From Siphonodentalium dalli (lineage: Eukaryota > Mollusca > Scaphopoda > Gadilida > Siphonodentaliidae): a DNA stretch of 64,000 nt. The stretch's first letter is position 1. Every line of letters starts with the position of its first letter. The translations under genes were made by a program, and so were the position numbers. The notes under the pieces are model-generated. The model saw only the letters and a program-made list of their open reading frames with translations, was not told the origin of the DNA and made no database searches. The stretch lies in assembly GCA_032622095.1 (NCBI GenBank), contig CP136066.1, forward strand, positions 99,535,319 through 99,599,318. The letters are read 5' to 3'. Positions 22,708 through 35,200 of the stretch are shown piece after piece.

Positions 22708-25700
22708 AAGAAATGGGATGGCACGTTTCAATGGATTAAAACATAATGGACAATTAGTTCATTAATTTAAATATGAGTGCGCCGTGGACATATATACACA
22801 GGGACGGGTCTAGAGGGCCTGATTTGTAGGTGTGTGACTGTTCATCTTTGGAATTTCCAACTGCACCAAACCTTGAATCTCACCAAATTCACAAGTTCGC
22901 GTAAATCCATGTACGCACCACGTTGGGAACTGGGCTCTAATCTAACTTTCCATTCACAGTAATCATCTAGACGGCCCCGTATTGAGCGATTTCCTTTAGA
23001 TCTGAACATGTGTCTAAACCTTGAAATTGCCCAATCATAACACGTTTAGTGGTCTGACGTCAAGCAGCTTGAACCCAGATTTGATTCGGTTAAATTAAAT
23101 TAGATAGCTATTTAACTGACAACGGATGCGGGACCAAGACATAATATTATCGACCGACCACGGTTATGACCAGGTGTGAGAATTGTTTTTAATCTGAACC
23201 CTGAAAATGGCAAAATCCTTCATCCAGCCTTAAGATTTCCAATTGTTGGACATTTTCCAAACTTGACACACCTCTAATGTTGGATCATTTCCAACTGATG
23301 GCCATTTCAGTCCAACAATTTGGCCAAAAAATAAGCAAATGTTGCCTAAAGAAATCACCAATAATAAATTGTTGAAAATAAAACTACGAGAACAATTTCA
23401 ACATATTGCTGATGTCAAATTTCCAACTAATGCCGTGTCTGGTATGAAATTTCCAGCTTTTGAATATTTTGATTAAAGTTTGGATGAGACACCCCCATCG
23501 ACACGGCCCTACATACATGGACATGGTGAACGCCCAAGTAAAGTGAAAAACATATTTTATTGTATAATGTGCAAACGGAAAATGTGTCACATTTGATTCG
23601 CGATGTTGAAACTTATATATATAATATAAAATCCAATCCGAATTATTAGACACCAATTTGTAAATGTATGCGACGAAAAGATCTAAAAACTGACAATGAC
23701 CATGCTTTTGGTGCGACACTCACTTCACATGCTGTCTATGAACTCAAACAAACCATTAACAATGTTGTTTAAATATCTTTAAAATTACCAATAGCAATAC
23801 CTGAAAGTTTGAGTTGGATATTAATTATTTCGGCATTTCCATTTCTAAAAAGTTTCATTTCACTATACTGCCCAACCATACCTCTAACAGGAAGCGGCTA
23901 GATGTTTACACGTGTACGGCAATATCATATTGCAGTTCAGTGAGAACTAAAACGAAAACTATTAACAAGTAAAGGCGACACATGAATATATGCGTATCTT
24001 CGCCGGCGATGTGTAAACACTCTGCCTAACCTTCGCCGGTTAACGGGTTCGCCGGGTAACGGCTTCACCGGCTATGTGTAAACGTCACCGTAGCTCACAC
24101 TCCACCACTATACGTAGCCGAGCTCACCGAGCGTTCATAAAAAATACCGCATGTTACAGTTGTTCAATAGGCGAATCAAAATAAACGTGGCTATACAATG
24201 AATTGTATACATGCCACTGCAATTAAGAATTTGTACAATATTGTAATGGCAAAGTTATTATTATTAGTTCTTTATGCACTCGTATCGGTATTATGTGTAT
24301 AACTTGCGTGTAACACCTTAATTGCATGTAACACCTCCTGGATTGCTTTACTGTTTTATAAACGTAATTAAAGAATATCAAAACATCATTATCACGAAAT
24401 GTTGATGTTTTATTTTACATAATTATAGTTTGTGATTCATAGTTCAACACATTTTCCAAGCAATACTGTACCAGATACATATAAATATGCATGCGGTTTA
24501 CATGTGGGAAGTTCTTTACCCCATATCTAAGGTCATACTATGATAGTTTACCTCATTCACCGCCAATGTACCCTCAAATGCTGGCGCCCAATTTACTCCA
24601 ATAATCTGTAAAAGAGAGGAATGTCCAAATATACGTAGGTCTAAATAGGCGACAAGTGAATGAAGCTTGTATAAAATATCCGAAAATTTGGCTCGCTTTT
24701 GATTACAGTAATTCCTACTAGGGATCCACAACATAAACTAAGTTAAGAAATTGGGCAGTCGCTTAATAACACAATGCCATACATGTACTCGCAATGTCAC
24801 CATCAAAACATATTTCACTTCTCATATTCGTATACAGTGGAGAGTTTTCGCTTCAAACTAGATTCTAGAAAGCACGAATCTTATATTCCCCCATTGGTTA
24901 TAAAATTTAGAAAATACTGATGCTGTTTAATTGCCATAAATTTATTACCATGTAATCTTGGAACAGCAATCGAAACGTTATTTTAGAATTGAATTCCAAA
25001 CAGTCTATCTAATTTCATCAGTTTCATATTAAAATATGCAAAGAGCAGCGATGCATAAGAGTAGATACAGTATATAGGGTTATCAATTGATATATTAGTA
25101 CGCTTATTCATTGTACCTCTCTTGGGGTCTGAATTAAAATGAACATGTCTTCCGCAAAATATCAACTTGCAGAATAAAGCAGCATATATTACGAAATGCT
25201 AGAGTGTATTGGCTTATACACGAACGACGACAATAGAAGTGATACGCTTTGATTAACTTAATGTTTAATAACTCCGGACATATCTCCCAGAATGATATAA
25301 CAAGAGAGAAAAATAATTGAATATTGCAATTAATATAGTGGCCATGGATTTACATGGCTAACCAAAAACAGTCTCCATATATTTAAATTTAACTCACACG
25401 AGAGAATATCGTCCGTGATAATTCCAATGTTCAGAAGACGGTTCTATATGGCCAATATGTATCGGCTGACATACCTGAGCGGAGACAAATCAGCGATTTG
25501 ATAATGTTTTCACTAATTAATACAAGGCATATCTCCCATAACTATACAAGGTTGAGAGAACTGTCTAAAGAGAAAGAAGAAGGTCGAAAGCACAGAGACG
25601 AAACGGGAGACTCAAATACACATGTAGTAATATCAACCCGAGGTACGTTTATATCAGCCTGACACCGAAGGCTGATATGAATTCTAATGGCAACGCATGC

Positions 25701-28700
25701 TCAACGTGTGATACAACATCGGTTATCGCAGTTACGTTCGATTGGGTCTGCGACTGGGACTGATATGTGGTCTACAATTCTCAATGTCTCACTTGCAGAT
25801 TAAAGACAGTCATATTGTTGCCATTGCATATCTGTGAAGCACCAGATTTATCGACTAGGATAACGAGAGCAAACAGAATATAACCTACCTCTTCGTTGTG
25901 GTTGAGTATTATATGTGGCCGCTGGTACACCATGTGGACGGGACTCTCCCTGTAGAATGATGCACACATTATGCTGATTAGCAATATCACCACAATTATG
26001 ATTTTGATAAGACATTTCAGGTCCCAAATCGAATATCTCAAGACAAAGGTAAGGTGAACTCCTATGGTTATAAACGTTTTAGTTTATGTAGATTTATGAA
26101 ATTATTCATCGCCAATGGGAGGTGTGTCATCTGATCGCACAGTAATCGATTATGCACTAGGAACGAAACACCCTTTGACTCAAGTTTTGAGCAAGATCGA
26201 ACACTCCAAAGTACATGATCACTGTTCTTTATTCTCCGATATACATGGAGCTCTTCACTTGGTGTTAAAATTTGATTTCCCTAATCGATATATACCAAAT
26301 AATTTATCCAACGAGAACCCCACTGTTGGTGAACAAACGATAAAAACGAAACGATGGGACCCACAGACAGGGAGAATGTTACCCAGAAATATTAATTGCG
26401 ACGACATTAAGCTTATTCTTTGTGAATTAAATGCTTTGGAAAAAAACAGTTGTTTATCCCAAACAAGTATTGATGATATGTGTGGACACATAGCGAGAAC
26501 TCTAAAAACTGCGGCCGATCGTACATTGGGAACTTATAAACCCCAAAACAAAACGCGGGAATATATGCGCAAAGACAAAGCCTGGTTCGACGGTGAGTGT
26601 CGCGGACACTGAGAAATCAATTCAACCGTTCAAAGCGCGAGTAGTATATAACAAAATCTATTATAGATAAGGATAAAATGAGACAATCTTGCGCGAAGTA
26701 TAGAGGGGTTATGGATAGACAAATTAAAGAAATGCGAGTAAAGCAGGTTTCAGAACTTCGAAATGCATCTAAGTATTCAGGTAAGTCATTCTGGGACAGA
26801 CTTTACAAAATGTGTTCCGACAACCAGACAAAAAAATGCAAAGGAAACGTCACAATAGAACAATTCGAGGAGTACATTAAGGATTTAAACCTAAACTGCT
26901 GTAATGGTGAATCTACGGAAGCCTATTCGGGCCATTTAATTTTTTTTATATATTCATTAAAATATATATATATATATTTTGTTTTTTATATATATTCATT
27001 AAAATATTTCCTTTTTACTTTCCACCTGGGAGATAACTTTTCTCCCTGGAAATAACTTATCTCCCAGGGAGATAACTTTTCTCCCGGGAATTAACTTATC
27101 TCCCTGAGAGAAAACTTTTCTCCCGGGAATTAACTTATCTCCCTGGGAGAAAAGTTAATTCCCGGGAGAAAAGTTATCTCCCAGGTGGAAAGTAAAACAA
27201 GAAAGTAAAAAGGAAATATTTTAATGAATATATATAAACAATTAAATAAAAAAGGAAATATTTTAATGAATATATAACAAAAATTAAATGGCCCTAATAG
27301 GCTTCCGTATGAATCGGATGTTTTTCTGGCTATGTAAACATGGACTTTAACGAACATTACGAGTCGCATCAAAACAGACCTATAACACAAAAATAAATTA
27401 GTATTGCTATAAGCAAGCTCAAGAACGGTAAGGCAGTAGGGCGGATCAAAGTTTGAACGAATATATCAAAGAATCGTTTGGTGAAATGATGAGCATTTAT
27501 GTCCGCTTTTTAAATCTCATTTTGAGTAGTGGGCATTTTCCGAAACAATGGGCTGTTGGGATGATAAAACACATCTTCAAAGGATCCGGGGACCCAAATT
27601 TACCTGAATCATATAGAGGAATCACCCTTCTAAGTTGTGTTGCTAAACTTTTTACATTTGTTATTAATAATCGAATATCTATATTTGCAGAAGACAATGA
27701 CCTGATAAATAAATTTCAGACAGGTTTTCGTAAGGGTCACTCAACAATTTATATCTATATTTGCGAATGTCTGTCTGTCTGTGTTCTATAGAAATTCACA
27801 GGGGACCATCTAGGTAGCACCAAATGGGTCTACTAGGGGTAACTTTTTGCGAGAAAGATAATGGTGCTGGTTAGAATGTTCTAAAGTGACGCCGTTGTTG
27901 TCAGGGGCAGAAAAGGGGGAGGGCAGAAATATTTTTTGTCACGAAACTTATATATAATCATCCCCACGATATAAGGAATCTAATGGTGTGATCTAAATAT
28001 GTCAAAACTGGCGCCGTTCGAATCAAGGATGCACGGAAGGGGAGACGGGCACAAAAATTGATAAAACTAATTTTAGCGCCGATGGGCCATCTAGATGGCA
28101 CCAGAGGGGTCTACGAGGGGTAACTTTTTACGAGAAAGATAATGGTATGGGTTAGAATGTTCTAAAGTGACGCCGTTGTTGTCAGGGGCAGAAAAGGGGA
28201 GGGCAGAAAAAATGTTGTCGCTGATTGCCACGAAACTTATATGTAATAAATCCCATGATACATGTATGAGGCATCTAATGGTGTGGTTTAAATATGTCAA
28301 AAGTGGTGCCGTTCAGGGATGCACGGAAGGGAAGAGGGGAACCAACATTGATAAACCTAACTTTAACGCCTATTTCCACCACATTGATATATATTCTTCT
28401 CCATGATACAAGGAATCTAATTATGTGATATAAAAGACGCCAAATTACTGTCGTTTGGATGAAAGATTGAGGGGGGGGGGGCACTAAAATTGATAAGAAT
28501 GGGTTCAGTCGTCGATTCCCACCACACCTATATAATATCACCCCCATGGTACGAGGAGTCTAATGGTGTGGCTTAAATCTGTCAAAAGTAGCGTCATTCG
28601 ACCCAGGGGTGCACTGAAAGGCAGAGGAGCACCAACATTGATACACAATATTTTTAGCGCCAATTTCCACTGAAGTGATACACATTCTTATCCATGATAC

Positions 28701-31700
28701 GAGGAGTCTAATAGTGTGATTTACATATCCCATATTGGTGCTGTTTTGGGTGAGAGTTGGGGTGGGATTGGCACTAAATTTGATCAAAATGTGCTTAGTC
28801 GCCGATTAGCACCAAACTTATAAATAATTTTCTCCATGATATCAGGAGTCTAATTGTGTGGTTTAATGATGTCACACGTGGGGCCATTCCAGTCAGGGAT
28901 GCGTTGAGGGTGAGAGGGACACAAAAAAGATAAACCGTATGTTTAGCGCCGATTTACACTAGATTGATACATATTCTTCTCCGTGATACGAGGAATCTAA
29001 TCGTGTGGTTTAGATACGCCAAATTGGTGCCGTTTTTGGCGAGAGATATGGGGGCCCTAAATTTGATACGAATATGTGTACTTGCCAATTTTCACCAATT
29101 GTAGATATATATGCATTTCCATAATGAGTCTAAGTGTGTGGTTTAATGATGACGAAAGTGACGCCGCTTCAGTCTGAAATAGGGACGGCAGGGTCACCAA
29201 AACTGATAAAAACTATGCTTAGTGCCAATTACCATCAAATTCATACACGTTCTTCTCAAATGATACGAGGAATAAAATCGTGCGTGTCAAACACGTATAA
29301 TGAGCTTGCATAACTGATACATAGAAGAAATCATGAAACGTACATTTATCAGTTTATTTAAGATATACACATATTCTTGCAAACTGGGAGATCTCGAACC
29401 GGCAGAGGATTGCATATAGGGAATGGATCATGTATATGTTATAACACAATTGAGTCTGTTCCATTCAATACAGTTTCCACGAAAAAATTACAATAAACCA
29501 CTCAAAATCTCGCTGCAACATTTCTTTTAAACTGAGAATATTTCGCCAATTTATAGCGCCGTGCATGAACAGAGGAACCTGACGTTTCTTTAAAACATTG
29601 TATCTTCCCATTCTGAGATATGATAGCCAGGTGTCCTCAAAATCTTAGTCTAACCCATTAGATTGATTGATACATCTATATATATGTAAAACCTAATTGT
29701 CGTCATTTATTTTTGCGAACTAATGTGTTTACGATGTTCAGATTTAATGAGTTGTAAATGAATAAATACTTCTTTATTGGTGGAACTGATTAATCGCGAT
29801 AAACAAATGACAATCGACAAACTGAGCCACTACTTATGTTCCTTGTTTAAGAATCATCTTTTGTGATGCTATTGGGATATACAATTTATGAGAATACGTG
29901 CAACATTGAGCAAGAGTATCCTCTATTCCCAACAAATATCCACAACATGCAGAGGGTTTCACATCACTTTAACCTGGGCAACGCCTGGTAACCCTGCTAA
30001 TATATAATATATTTATTCTACATGCTCTAATAAACGTATACCTACAGAGCGGACGAAATATATTTTGTACTTTTATTGACTTCTGCAAAGCATTTGATAC
30101 TGTATGGACTCTATGGAGAGATGCTCTATGGTTGAAACTTATGCAAGCAGATATAAACGATAAGATACTACAGGTAATACGAAGCATGTACGACAATATA
30201 AAATTATGTGTGAAAAATAATAATTCGCAATGAGACTTCTTTATCAGGCAGATTGGCTCATTTCAAGGTGAGCCAATGTCACCTCTTTTATTTTCTTTGT
30301 TTGTGAACGATATACAAAGTTTTCTGAGAGACTGCGCAATCTCAAACTTGAACTATTTTGATGGGAAATATCTTGAACATATTGGCTGTTTTATAAATAT
30401 ATTGTGTTTATTATATGCAGACGATACCGTGATCCTCTCAGACTCGGAGGACAATATGCATCGTGCACTTTCAGCATTCGCAGATTATGCCGAGTCATGG
30501 AATCTCCAAGTTAATACAATGAAAACGAAAAGGTAATTGTTACTAACAAATTGTCAAAGAACTTACCAATATTCACTTACCGGGGCCAAGAAATACAAAT
30601 TCTACCTTCGTATTAAATTCTTTTACAATGGTAGATTCTGCCAATCGATTAAGCAGACCCAGAATACTGCAACGAGAGCCATATATGGGCTTTTGAATAG
30701 AACAAGAAAGCTGCAGCTGCCTCCAGATATTATTTTTAAATTGTTTGATTCTATGATTATGCCGATTATGCTGTATGGTGGTGAAGTTTGGTGTTTCGAG
30801 AAAACTCAAATTTTGAGACCATTCATCTTAATTTCTTAAATTCTGCAAAATTATCACAACAATGATGTCTAGCACACCAAACTACATGGTATATGCAGAA
30901 TTGGGAAGATACCCCGTAATGGTCGAAATTAAGTGCAGAGCAATATAATATTGGTCAAAACTAGTATCGCACGAATGATCAGAATTAGCTAAGAACATGT
31001 ATTCCGTCTACTCAGGTATCTCAATGATAGTGATGCCATAGTACAAAACAAAATTGAATGGATTTCGTTTATCAAAGAAACGCTGCGAGAAGTAAATATG
31101 GAAAGTGCGTGGCAGAATCAGTCACCATTAAACAGACACGACAGACATAAAACGCATGAAAGCGAAATTAGTAGAACACGCAGGTTGCCTGTTCGGCAAT
31201 CTAAATGTCTATCTCAAGCCGTGCCATATTTTATCGAAACTTAAGGATTCTGTCAGATTGAGCCGATACTTAGTATAATTATATGCCCTCTCATCTGGCT
31301 ACTTATTTACTGAAATTTAGAACAGCCAATCACAGACTACCGGCGGAGCAATGCAGATGGAATAAAAGTACATGTAAAGACACGATATGCCCGTTATGTG
31401 GCGACCATATCTGTGATGAATACCATTTTGTTATTTTGTGTACAGAACAGAAATAAATTTTACAGATTGCTGTCACTGCTTAATATAAGTATATTGAAAA
31501 GAGTGATAATTTCCTTAAAATTAGCGTTTATAAAGTTACCATGACGCAAGTATTACATTATACTATATATAATGTGAATATTATATGAGATACCATTTGA
31601 GAAAAAATAATCTTGAATGTATTAGCATTATTGTATTTATTAATAATATCATATAATATCATTTATTGATGTACATGTATGTTATCTATTGTTTGTATAT

Positions 31701-32215
31701 ATGTATATAAGTTGTATAGCATGTTGACTTTGCTAATAAACCATTCATTCACAAACAATATGGTCATGTGTTACTGCGATTATTAGATGCTCACAATAAC
31801 AATGATTTATTTTCATAACACATGACATATACCGTTGATATGTCAACCACGTGCTGAATTGTGAGAATAAGGTCCATAATTCAAGAAGTTGCCACATATA
31901 TGATCTTGATAGTCCCGTTCGAAACCCCAGGATGCAGCCATATATATTAAACTAGCAGGTGACCCGACTTCGTCCGGGCTTTGACATTGAATTGACCATT
32001 TTGACGGTCAAGGTAAGTTCTGAGTCACGATTTGACCCGTCCAAAACACTCCCCGGACAAAAGTATACCTAGCGAAATCCGTCAGTTTTACCCGATTTGA
32101 CCTTGAATTGACCATTTTTAAGGTCAAGGTCATGTCGGTGTCACGATTTGACCGTCAGGCAGTTTTCCCGGCCATAGCTAACAGACAAACAAACAGAAGT
32201 CCAAAAAAATATATT

Positions 32216-32259
<44 letters not shown>

Positions 32260-35200
32260 AGGTCGTTTTCGTTAGCCAAACGCGATCACTGCGTACCGTT
32301 TCAAGGTGAAGATCACCTCGGGCGGAAAAACTTACCCAATGAAAATCTCCCCCGCTCCTTGGAACCCCCAAGTGCGAAGACAGACATAAGAATCACACAA
32401 CACGCTCATTTCTGGATACATACACACTCACGTCTGGCCCCAGACATAATAATCACACTACACGCATACGCTCTTTATCAACGACACTGCGGATACGAAC
32501 GCTCTTTAACTATCAAGGCGATTCAATCCACAGTGCCAAGGACGGTCATTTTGGTGACTGAGAATGGAGAAGAGGTGCTCGGAGCGTCTCCAAAACGTCG
32601 GTAAACACTGCCCTTGGGTTTTAACCTTAGATGGGAAGTTTGAGCTCAATCGGTCCAGCCGTTGTCCAGACCATAGCTGACACACAGAAAGAAGTCCCAA
32701 AATATATATTAGATATAGTAAAATTCTTTATTACCAGAATATTATCTAAATTATACCAAAACTATCAAGAACTTCGTTATGGTAAATTGGATCTGATATT
32801 CATAGTATAGAATAGGTCGAAAGTCACATCTGAATCTACAAATAAAGCTGTCATTACCGACTAATTGTAATAGCCCTCGTTATCTTCGATATCACCAATA
32901 AAGAACTATTGCACACCCATTGCACTATGTTAGCTAAATACAGCAAAATACAGATTGTTTCAAAACGTTCAATACAAAATCTGTCTCGTCCTTGGACAAT
33001 ATCTACAAACTTATTACACTGCCAACGTTCCTGACGACGACGACGTCAACTGTAACATAAAATGGCTTCACTATTATGAGGTATACTCTGTCTTAATGAC
33101 TAAGTTGTTTGATACCAACATCATTTTTAGTATTCTGCAATCTATACAGTCTCCTGATATGCAATAAACATAATTATGACACAAGACCGTGCATTGATTA
33201 ACTAGTTATTGCACTCATTTATCATGCAACGAGGGACAACTCGAACATCAGGTTCTTGTATACAATTCACCAAGATTATTGTTTGGGTATATTAAGGTAA
33301 TTCATCAATGAACATACCTTGCGTAGTGTATTTTTTGGAAGGTTGCAGGTATTCTGCACAGGGTCTTAAATTCTTTTTGATAATTTTGTGAAAACTTGTC
33401 AGCGACATGGAACGAGTCCAGAAGTATACTTTCGCCGCCAGTTACAAACTCGTCAAATCTAAAATGAAAATAAAAACGGTTCATATTTTACGGGATGTAA
33501 CGAAATTTGCAGCTTATCTCTGTGGTGTATATTATATAAATATTGCATGGCTTGAAGTTGTCTATGTCAAAATAGTGGTCCGATGGGTGGACCATTCTTC
33601 CAATGCAATGGTGACCACTATTTTGGCCTAGACAACTCGAAACCAGACAATATTTATTTTATTTTAACGAAAGTTCTTCATGCTGTCTCAGATACAATAA
33701 TGTCAAACAATTCACTATCATATTATGTTAACTAGTGAACTATTTAATAGCTTTTCTACCGAAAACAAACTTTAGTATAGTGCGGACTAGGAAATTGATA
33801 AAACACATCAAGCTAAATCCTCACATCAAACATATGGAAGCAATCCCAGCTAATATAAACAATTTGCTTGCGATCATAAATAATACTCTTTCAGACAAAA
33901 AGTATCATAATAATTACTCATTCCGACAAAGAGTGTCATATATAATACTCATTCCGACAAAAAGTATCATAATACTCATTTCGACAAAAAGTATCATATA
34001 TAATACTCATTCCAACAAAAAGTATCATAATTACTCATTCCGACAAAAAGTATCATACATAATACTCATTTCGACAAAAAGTATCATATATAATACTCAT
34101 TCCAACAAAAAGTATCATATAGAATACTGAATTATTAGAAACAACTCTATAACGTTAAATTTTGTACAACTATACTATTCGACACAATGATATCTGCTAG
34201 TAAGTAATGAGTTTGAATCTTCCATTTGGATGTCCCGAATTCGTGCAAAATGTAAGTTGTGGAATGCAGGGGAACCATAACGATGGAAGAATAATCGTGG
34301 TTATTTCAGGAATGAAGAACAGTTTTTGGCGAAAATTGCCATAATATTGTGATAGTACCAGTCTTGTCAAAATATAATACTTATTACGAAACTTCGGTAG
34401 CCCACATTCGATGTCAACCCGGCGGAAGTCCGAGTTGCGTGAATAATTGTACTCACTTCATGCAGTGGAGTAGTTGCAGACCAGGTGGAGATTCATAGTA
34501 CACGAGATCCATATGGAAGTCGAGAGGTAGGGTTGAATATGCAATGTTAATAGGTGATTCTTCGCTCCTCACATCGAATACCTACAGTACACATATACCA
34601 TTTAGTATGGGATGAAACCATATCGTACCTTGCATGGGTGGGGTAATATATGAGAAGACAAATTATACTCTTCATACATATATATATGGCCAGCCATGAG
34701 AAGAACATGAAACATATTTATCAAGATATACCTTTCGAACATCTCAGCTCGTAGTCAGCAACTGGGTTTATATACAGTCCAGGTAGTTTATATAACAGGC
34801 TTATACCGAAGCTTAAAGGTACTCAATCCGATCAGACAGTCCCCATATCATCAAGATACAACAACAACAACAACAACAACATTTCTTCTAGATACGCTTT
34901 AGTTCTCAGAATCTATTTATTGCAACAAAACAATGCTAACCACTGTCAACTATTGTATAAAAATTCCCAAAAGGTGTTATTTGTCAGCATTTTGTTCAAC
35001 AAAATATGCCATATTATCACTAAAGGATCACGAAATTTGACCGTGTTACCAAGTTGATTTTAGAGTTATCCATCTTCATCCGCAATTTAACAAACTTCGA
35101 AAATCGATATCTGATCACTCTGCATGATGGGTGGGTTCGTCGACTCGAATCAAATAATTTTTACATCCAAAGCCAACGAAATAGTAATTTGGAAACGTCT

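Larger units (their letters stand above)
26115..31455 (+). pseudogene. LINE ORF2 remnant (endonuclease C-term, RT, C-terminal zinc motif)
   Basis: Fragments in order: the endonuclease end (TVIDYALG, with FSDIHGAL where SDH is usual); a WFDGECR linker; RT with NEYIKESFG, YRGITLLSC and GFRKGHSTI up to about 27750; resumption at about 30045 with CTFIDFCKAFDTVW; GEPMSPLLFSLFVNDI; catalytic YADD near 30416; and the terminal CPLCGDHICDEYHFVILC at 31381-31440. Nonsense codons and frameshifts occur throughout (for example near 26612, 30231 and 30536). The copy cannot be functional. The zinc-like CPLC...H...C end is usual in this LINE group. Confidence 0.82.
26095..31755 (+). mobile_element. LINE inside a BBOX1-like intron, interrupted twice
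   Basis: A 5'-truncated non-LTR retrotransposon on the plus strand, antisense to the host gene. It begins in the C-terminal part of the endonuclease domain and ends near a CTAATAAACCATTCATTC tail. Two later arrivals split it: a palindromic element (26914-27309) and a satellite-bearing insert (about 27750-30040). The layering gives a relative age order: LINE first, then the two inserts. Confidence 0.8.

Noticed and set aside
32254-32604. 116-codon open frame on plus
   Set aside because: It is antisense to the partial Helitron-like unit and unlike any protein I know.
33735-34130. 131-codon open frame on plus
   Set aside because: It is a product of the AAAAAGTATCAT minisatellite (YNTHSNKKYH repeats), not a gene.
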